Positions 5,163 to 8,613 of a DNA stretch of 8,613 nt are shown one piece after another. A program made the position numbers and the translations under genes. The notes under the pieces are model-generated. The model saw only the letters and a list, made by a program, of their open reading frames with translations, was not told the DNA's origin and did no database searches. The stretch's first letter is position 1, and every line of letters starts with the position of its first letter. Origin of the DNA: Spirochaetota bacterium (lineage in GTDB: Bacteria > Spirochaetota > Spirochaetia > Treponematales > Treponemataceae); assembly GCA_029571425.1 (NCBI GenBank), contig JAKPSR010000296.1, positions 1-8,613 on the forward strand, read 5' to 3'.

Positions 5163-6752
5163 TTAAGCCGTGGGTAAGGCGGGGCGAACGCGCCATCGGC
5201 GCGCCAAAAGGAACTCGACGACGAGGAGGAGGGCGAACACCGAGGGGAACCAGTCGCCGAAACGGGCGTAGACGGTCGTCGTTCGCGGGTAAAGGGGAAC
5301 GTCGGCGAATACGGATGCCTCGGTAAAGAGCGGAAGCTCGTGGGTGACCCTGCCGAGCGGGTCGATGACGGTGGTATAACCGCCATTGGTCGATCGGACT
5401 AGGGGGGTACGAAGCTCGATGGCGCGGAACGAGGCGACCGTAAAGTGCTGATACTCGGCGCTCTTCGTCAGCGACCAGGAGTCGTTCGTCAGGTTAATCA
5501 TCAGGTCGCTCCCCGCGTTATGGAGTCGGGCGCAGAGCGCGGAGAAGGCGTCCTCGAAGCAGATGGGGGCGGCGAAGCGAACCTCGTCGCCCGCCGCGTT
5601 CCGAACCGCGAGGGTTTTTAGCTCGGTTCCCGGCACCCAACCCGACGAGAATCCGACGAGGGTGTCGAAGGTCTTTCGCACCCACTCGTACTCGGTAAAG
5701 GGCATGTACTCGGCGAAGCACACGAGCTGGATCTTGGCGTACCAATCGAGCTGCTCGCCGTCGGGGCCAATGAGGACTACGGAATTGGAGTACCCCCGGT
5801 TCGCGGGGTCGACGAGGACGGCCGAGCCCGCGAGCAGGGGGACTCCCGTTTCGGCGAGGAAGGCGGCGAAGGGGTCCTGGCGCGGGAAGAGACGGTAGTA
5901 CTCGCGGTTTTGAACGTAGGGGTAGGAGAGGACTGACTCGCTCCACACCACGAGGTCGGGCTTCCTACCCGCGCGCTCGATCGCCTCGCGCGTGAGGCGC
6001 TGCGAGGTTTGGATCATCCGCTGGGTCCCGTTCCCTTCCCAGGAATTCCCGTTCTGCTGCACGAGGACGAGGGCGATGGACCTATCCGCCGCCCTCGGTT
6101 TCGCGAGCTGGTAGGCGCCGTAAACTGACGCCGCGGCGACGAGGGCGAACGCGAGGGCGAGTGACGGGACGATCGGCCTGATGGCGATCCTGCGTGAGGC
6201 GGTGGACCTCGTCGTAGAGCGCAGGATCTCGGCAAAAGACGCCGAGATGAGGGCGATAAGAAAGGAGATTCCCCAAGTGCCGGTTATGTCCGCGATTTGG
6301 ATCAGGGGGCCGAGTCCTCGGCTTGTCATCACGAGAGTGCCCCAGGGGTAGGCGAGGAAGCCGCTCGACTTGCCGAATTCCCAGAGCATCCAGTAGGCGG
6401 CGAAGGCGAACGGCCGCGCGGGCGCCGGGTAGCGCGCGGTAAGGCGGCACATCCAGCCTATGACGATCCCGATGAGGAAATAGGCGAGGCTCGAGGCGCC
6501 GAGGGTAAAGATCGCGAATTCCTTGAAGTTGGCGAGCCAAAAGCTCGACAGGAGGTGGACGAGCATGGTCATCGTGCCGCCGAGAAGCCCGGCCCACGCC
6601 CAGGAAGGGCTTTCGACGAGGGCGAGGTAGAGGGGAATAAGGGCGACGAGGCCGATCAGGGAAGACCCAAAGGGGAGAATCTCGTTTGGTATCGCCAGAC
6701 TCAGGGCGCAGGCGGAGATGATGGCCGATAGAAGGCCGCGGGCTCGGTTCAT
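5163..6752 (-). CDS. lnt: Apolipoprotein N-acyltransferase
   Basis: Lnt adds the third acyl chain to the N-terminal cysteine of lipoproteins, at the periplasmic side of the inner membrane. The 529 residues fit the family (about 500-550). The N-terminal third is membrane-embedded, with hydrophobic stretches near 7-20, 31-46, 53-70, 80-101, 116-140, 160-176 and 195-213. The carbon-nitrogen hydrolase domain occupies about 225-485 and holds the catalytic triad: Glu272 (VVWSESVL), Lys340 (WYAKIQLV) and Cys398 (PICFEDAF). Glu348, eight residues after Lys340, matches the additional essential Glu of E. coli Lnt. A last membrane helix lies at about 502-517. The motif usually written LVPFGEY reads LVCFAEY here. 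ATG 6752 is used because an in-frame stop lies seven codons upstream; there is no SD and a -10 box ends eight bases before ATG. The gene is divergent from the kinase gene and is followed by a hairpin before birA. Confidence 0.95.
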   Translation of the reverse strand: MNRARGLLSAIISACALSLAIPNEILPFGSSLIGLVALIPLYLALVESPSWAWAGLLGGTMTMLVHLLSSFWLANFKEFAIFTLGASSLAYFLIGIVIGWMCRLTARYPAPARPFAFAAYWMLWEFGKSSGFLAYPWGTLVMTSRGLGPLIQIADITGTWGISFLIALISASFAEILRSTTRSTASRRIAIRPIVPSLALAFALVAAASVYGAYQLAKPRAADRSIALVLVQQNGNSWEGNGTQRMIQTSQRLTREAIERAGRKPDLVVWSESVLSYPYVQNREYYRLFPRQDPFAAFLAETGVPLLAGSAVLVDPANRGYSNSVVLIGPDGEQLDWYAKIQLVCFAEYMPFTEYEWVRKTFDTLVGFSSGWVPGTELKTLAVRNAAGDEVRFAAPICFEDAFSALCARLHNAGSDLMINLTNDSWSLTKSAEYQHFTVASFRAIELRTPLVRSTNGGYTTVIDPLGRVTHELPLFTEASVFADVPLYPRTTTVYARFGDWFPSVFALLLVVEFLLARRWRVRPALPTA

Positions 6753-6760
6753 TTGCCGGT

Positions 6761-6790
6761 ATTTTACTCATTTTTGTTGAATAGTTTCAA
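6761..6790 (-). promoter_or_regulatory. Promoter of lnt, predicted to give a leaderless mRNA
   Basis: On the minus strand, -35 TTGAAA (6785-6790) and -10 TAAAAT (6761-6766) are 18 bp apart. Both hexamers are close to consensus. The -10 ends eight bases before the lnt ATG, so transcription should begin about 0-2 bases before the start codon, consistent with the absence of an SD. Confidence 0.65.
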
Positions 6791-6805
6791 TATTGACCAT
6801 ATTAT
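6777..6805 (+). promoter_or_regulatory. Promoter of the kinase gene, predicted to give a leaderless mRNA
   Basis: -35 TTGAAT (6777-6782) and -10 TATTAT (6800-6805) are 17 bp apart; the -10 ends six bases before ATG 6812, so the start of transcription should coincide with the start codon. It is interleaved with the oppositely directed lnt promoter: its -35 lies in the lnt spacer, and TTGAA-N4-TTCAA (6777-6790) is an inverted repeat spanning both -35 elements. Confidence 0.65.
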
Positions 6806-6811
6806 AGTGAT

Positions 6812-7969
6812 ATGCAGAAAATCGCCCCGTATCATATTGAAGAATATGACGAGAAGCCTGCACTGACCATTGCCGTTCCGGGGCGCTTCCACCTTCTCGG
6901 CGAGCATACCTGGTTCGCGAAAGGCAATACCCTCTCGATGGCGATTAATCACGCCCTGTACCTTTGCGTGTCGGCTCGCCCTGACCAAAACTATCGCCTG
7001 TATTCCGTTTCGCTCGGCGAGCGAAAGAAGATCTCGTCCTCCAACCTAAAATACCGCAAGGAAGATCGCTGGGCGAACTCGGTGAAGGCCGTGATCGCCT
7101 CGTTCATCGAGTATGGGGTTCCCGTCTCCGGCTTGAATTTCACGATCCTTTCCGAAATCCCGGCCGACGCCGGGCTTGGCACCCCGAACGCCCTCAAGGT
7201 GGGGACCGCCCTTGCCCTGCGCCGCCTTTTCGCCCCGCGCCTCGCCGACGAGGTTCTCGTCGCCCTGCTCGAGCGCGCGAACGTCCAGTTCCTGAAGACG
7301 CACGCGCACCGAGCGGACATACTGACCGCCCTGTTCGCGCGTAAGGGTCATTGCATCCGCACGGACCACAACAAGGTGTCGGCGGACCTCGTGCCGTTTC
7401 CGGAGAAGGGGTACAGCGTCCAGCTCGTCGATTCCCGCGTCCCCCGGCTCCTCGCGCGCGAGGAGCTCGCCTTGCGCATTCAGGAATGCGTCCAAGCCTA
7501 TGAGACGGTAAAGGCCGATCCCGACGCCCCGGCGGACTTCTCACAGCTGACCGAGGAGGTCCTCGAGGAGATCACGGACATCCCGGAGTCCGTTAGGCGG
7601 CGGGTTATCTACATCATACGGGAATCGGAAAGCGTGCGCGAGGCGGTCGCCGCCCTCGCGAGCCGCGAGTATGGCTCGTTCTCCAAGATCGTCAATCGGT
7701 CGCACGAGGGATTGCGGGACCGTTTCGAGATTTCCTGCCCCGAGCTCGACTGGCTCGTCAAGCGCGCGCTCGAGTTCGCCGTCCCGGACGTCCCTGACCT
7801 CGTGTGCTCCCGGATGACGGGACGGGGATTCGGCGGCTGCACCTACTCTATCCTGCGGGAGGAGGACGTGGACGCCTTCGCCTCGAGGCTCGAGGAATAC
7901 GAGCGCATTTTCGGCTTCAAGCCGATCCGCTACCCCGTTACCCCCTCTGACGGCGCCCGCGTTTTATGA
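6812..7969 (+). CDS. Galactokinase-family (GHMP) sugar kinase, divergent
   Basis: GHMP kinases of this family phosphorylate small sugars with ATP, galactose to galactose-1-phosphate in GalK. The 385 residues fit GalK length. The N-terminal motif is VPGRFHLLGEHTWF (22-35), resembling the galactokinase signature GRxNLIGEHxDY but with Asn to His27 and the sugar-contacting Asp to Trp34. The phosphate loop IPADAGLGTPNAL (116-128) departs from GLSSSASL. Asp169 (HAHRADIL) aligns with the catalytic Asp of the GIMDQ motif. SHEGLRDRFEISCPELDWLV (297-316) and MTGRGFGGC (335-343) match GalK closely. I conclude a true GalK relative with an uncertain substrate, possibly not galactose; no galT or galE is in the window. 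I leave the symbol blank for that reason. ATG 6812 has no SD and follows a -10 box at six bases. surE begins 13 bp after its stop. Confidence 0.82.
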   Translation: MQKIAPYHIEEYDEKPALTIAVPGRFHLLGEHTWFAKGNTLSMAINHALYLCVSARPDQNYRLYSVSLGERKKISSSNLKYRKEDRWANSVKAVIASFIEYGVPVSGLNFTILSEIPADAGLGTPNALKVGTALALRRLFAPRLADEVLVALLERANVQFLKTHAHRADILTALFARKGHCIRTDHNKVSADLVPFPEKGYSVQLVDSRVPRLLAREELALRIQECVQAYETVKADPDAPADFSQLTEEVLEEITDIPESVRRRVIYIIRESESVREAVAALASREYGSFSKIVNRSHEGLRDRFEISCPELDWLVKRALEFAVPDVPDLVCSRMTGRGFGGCTYSILREEDVDAFASRLEEYERIFGFKPIRYPVTPSDGARVL

Positions 7970-7975
7970 TATACT
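7947..7975 (+). promoter_or_regulatory. Promoter of surE inside the end of the kinase gene, predicted leaderless
   Basis: -10 TATACT (7970-7975) begins one base after the kinase stop codon and ends seven bases before the surE ATG. CTGACG (7947-7952) sits 17 bp upstream as a weaker -35 (four of six matches). No SD precedes surE, so a transcript starting at about the ATG is predicted, in addition to possible readthrough from the kinase gene. Confidence 0.55.
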
Positions 7976-7982
7976 TCGCCCT

Positions 7983-8613
7983 ATGAACATCCTGGTGACG
8001 AACGACGACGGAGTGGAATCCGAGGGGATCAGAGCCCTTGCCGCCGCCCTTGGCGAGCGGAACGAGGTATGGGTGGTCGCCCCCACGAAAAACCGCTCGG
8101 GGGTGTCGCATGCCCTCACCATGGACGAGCCGCTCAGGTTCCGCATGCTCGGCGACCGCGTGTTTTCCTGCACCGGCCTTCCCGTCGACTGCACGATCGT
8201 CGGGTCGCAGGGCATCATGCCGAATAGGCCGGACGTCGTCGTGTCCGGGATCAACAAGGGAGCGAACCTCGGGACGGACATCATCTTCTCCGGGACCGCG
8301 GGGGCAGCCTGCCAAGCCTCGCTCGACGGAACGCCGGCGATTGCGGTGAGCCTCGTCGCGGAAGAGGCGCCTTTTCATTGGGAACCGCTCGCCCGCTTCG
8401 TCTCAGAGAACCTCGAGACGCTGATGTCCCTGTGCGCGCGGGACGTGTTCGTCAACGTCAACGCGCCGTCCGCCGCGTCGTACCGTGGCGCCCGGCTCAC
8501 GACGGTCTCGCGCCGCTCGTACCGCGACACGATCGTGATGCGCGAGGGCCCTGACGGCTGCAAATACAGTTTTTTCATGGGCGGCGAGATCGAGACCTCG
8601 GGCGACGGCTCGT
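7983..8613 (+). CDS. surE: 5'/3'-nucleotidase SurE; C-terminus cut by window edge
   Basis: SurE is a metal-dependent cytoplasmic phosphatase that removes phosphate from nucleoside 5'- and 3'-monophosphates; in many bacteria it is tied to stationary-phase survival and damaged-protein repair. The window holds 210 residues; the family usually has about 250-265, so some 40-55 residues are missing. The metal site is intact: Asp8-Asp9 (VTNDDGVES), Ser39 (NRSGVSHALT) and Asn91 (SGINKGANLG). FSGTAGAACQASL (102-114) corresponds to the usual YSGTVGAAxEG stretch, followed by GTPAIAVSL. ATG 7983 starts with the family-standard MNILVTNDDG, only 13 bp after the kinase stop. No SD is seen and a -10 box lies seven bases upstream. 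Physical linkage with the kinase gene does not by itself imply a shared pathway. Confidence 0.95.
   Translation, partial: MNILVTNDDGVESEGIRALAAALGERNEVWVVAPTKNRSGVSHALTMDEPLRFRMLGDRVFSCTGLPVDCTIVGSQGIMPNRPDVVVSGINKGANLGTDIIFSGTAGAACQASLDGTPAIAVSLVAEEAPFHWEPLARFVSENLETLMSLCARDVFVNVNAPSAASYRGARLTTVSRRSYRDTIVMREGPDGCKYSFFMGGEIETSGDGS

Noticed and set aside
6082..6771. A 229-codon minus-strand frame overlapping lnt and starting upstream of it
   Set aside because: Arg/Pro-rich frame-shadow of lnt without motifs; Lnt catalytic residues lie in the other frame.
1..8613. Mobile elements, CRISPR arrays, toxin-antitoxin or phage-defence genes
   Set aside because: No transposase, integrase, regularly spaced repeats or small paired genes were seen; all long stretches are covered by recognised housekeeping genes.

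Overview
The window is a compact, GC-rich bacterial chromosomal segment with AT-rich gaps only at promoters. It carries nine genes; seven are complete and the two at the edges (nrdD, surE) are cut. An apolipoprotein N-acyltransferase implies a lipoprotein-bearing, probably diderm cell. The combination of class III ribonucleotide reductase with NrdR, a BioMNY-type biotin importer, and a galactokinase-like kinase next to surE would fit an anaerobic or facultative spirochaete of the Treponema/Spirochaeta type. That assignment is inference from content and protein style, not proof. I see no mobile element, CRISPR array, tRNA or rRNA.

Layout. Positions 1-2072 (minus strand) hold the nrdR-nrdD unit: a promoter, a tandem repeat that is a candidate NrdR operator, nrdR, and a 17-bp overlap into nrdD, which runs off the window. 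Positions 2133-5122 (minus strand) are a biotin unit transcribed as birA-bioY-bioM-bioN. Its genes overlap or lie 4 bp apart, and it is headed by a perfect 9-bp inverted repeat that matches the BirA operator pattern and covers both the -10 box and the birA start codon. Positions 5163-6752 (minus strand) encode Lnt, ending at a long GC-rich hairpin. A 59-bp divergent promoter region follows. On the plus strand, 6812-7969 encodes a divergent galactokinase-family kinase and 7983-8613 encodes the first 210 residues of SurE.

How the genes work together. BirA should sense biotin as biotinyl-AMP, ligate it to carboxylases and repress its own operon, including the ECF importer (BioY substrate subunit, BioM ATPase, BioN transmembrane coupling protein). 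No biotin synthesis gene is present, so the locus looks like a self-regulated scavenging module. NrdR should likewise repress its own unit with nrdD when dATP is high, tuning anaerobic deoxynucleotide supply. Lnt, the kinase and SurE are unrelated housekeeping or metabolic functions.

The most striking signal is promoter geometry. Four promoters (birA, lnt, kinase, surE) each place a -10 hexamer only 6-8 bases before the ATG, and none of the four genes has a Shine-Dalgarno sequence. This predicts leaderless mRNAs for these genes, whereas nrdR has a normal leader with an SD. Second-tier observations are a BirA that lacks the conserved third Arg of the GRGR loop and a kinase with altered sugar- and nucleotide-binding signatures. 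I found no wholly unknown multigene system.
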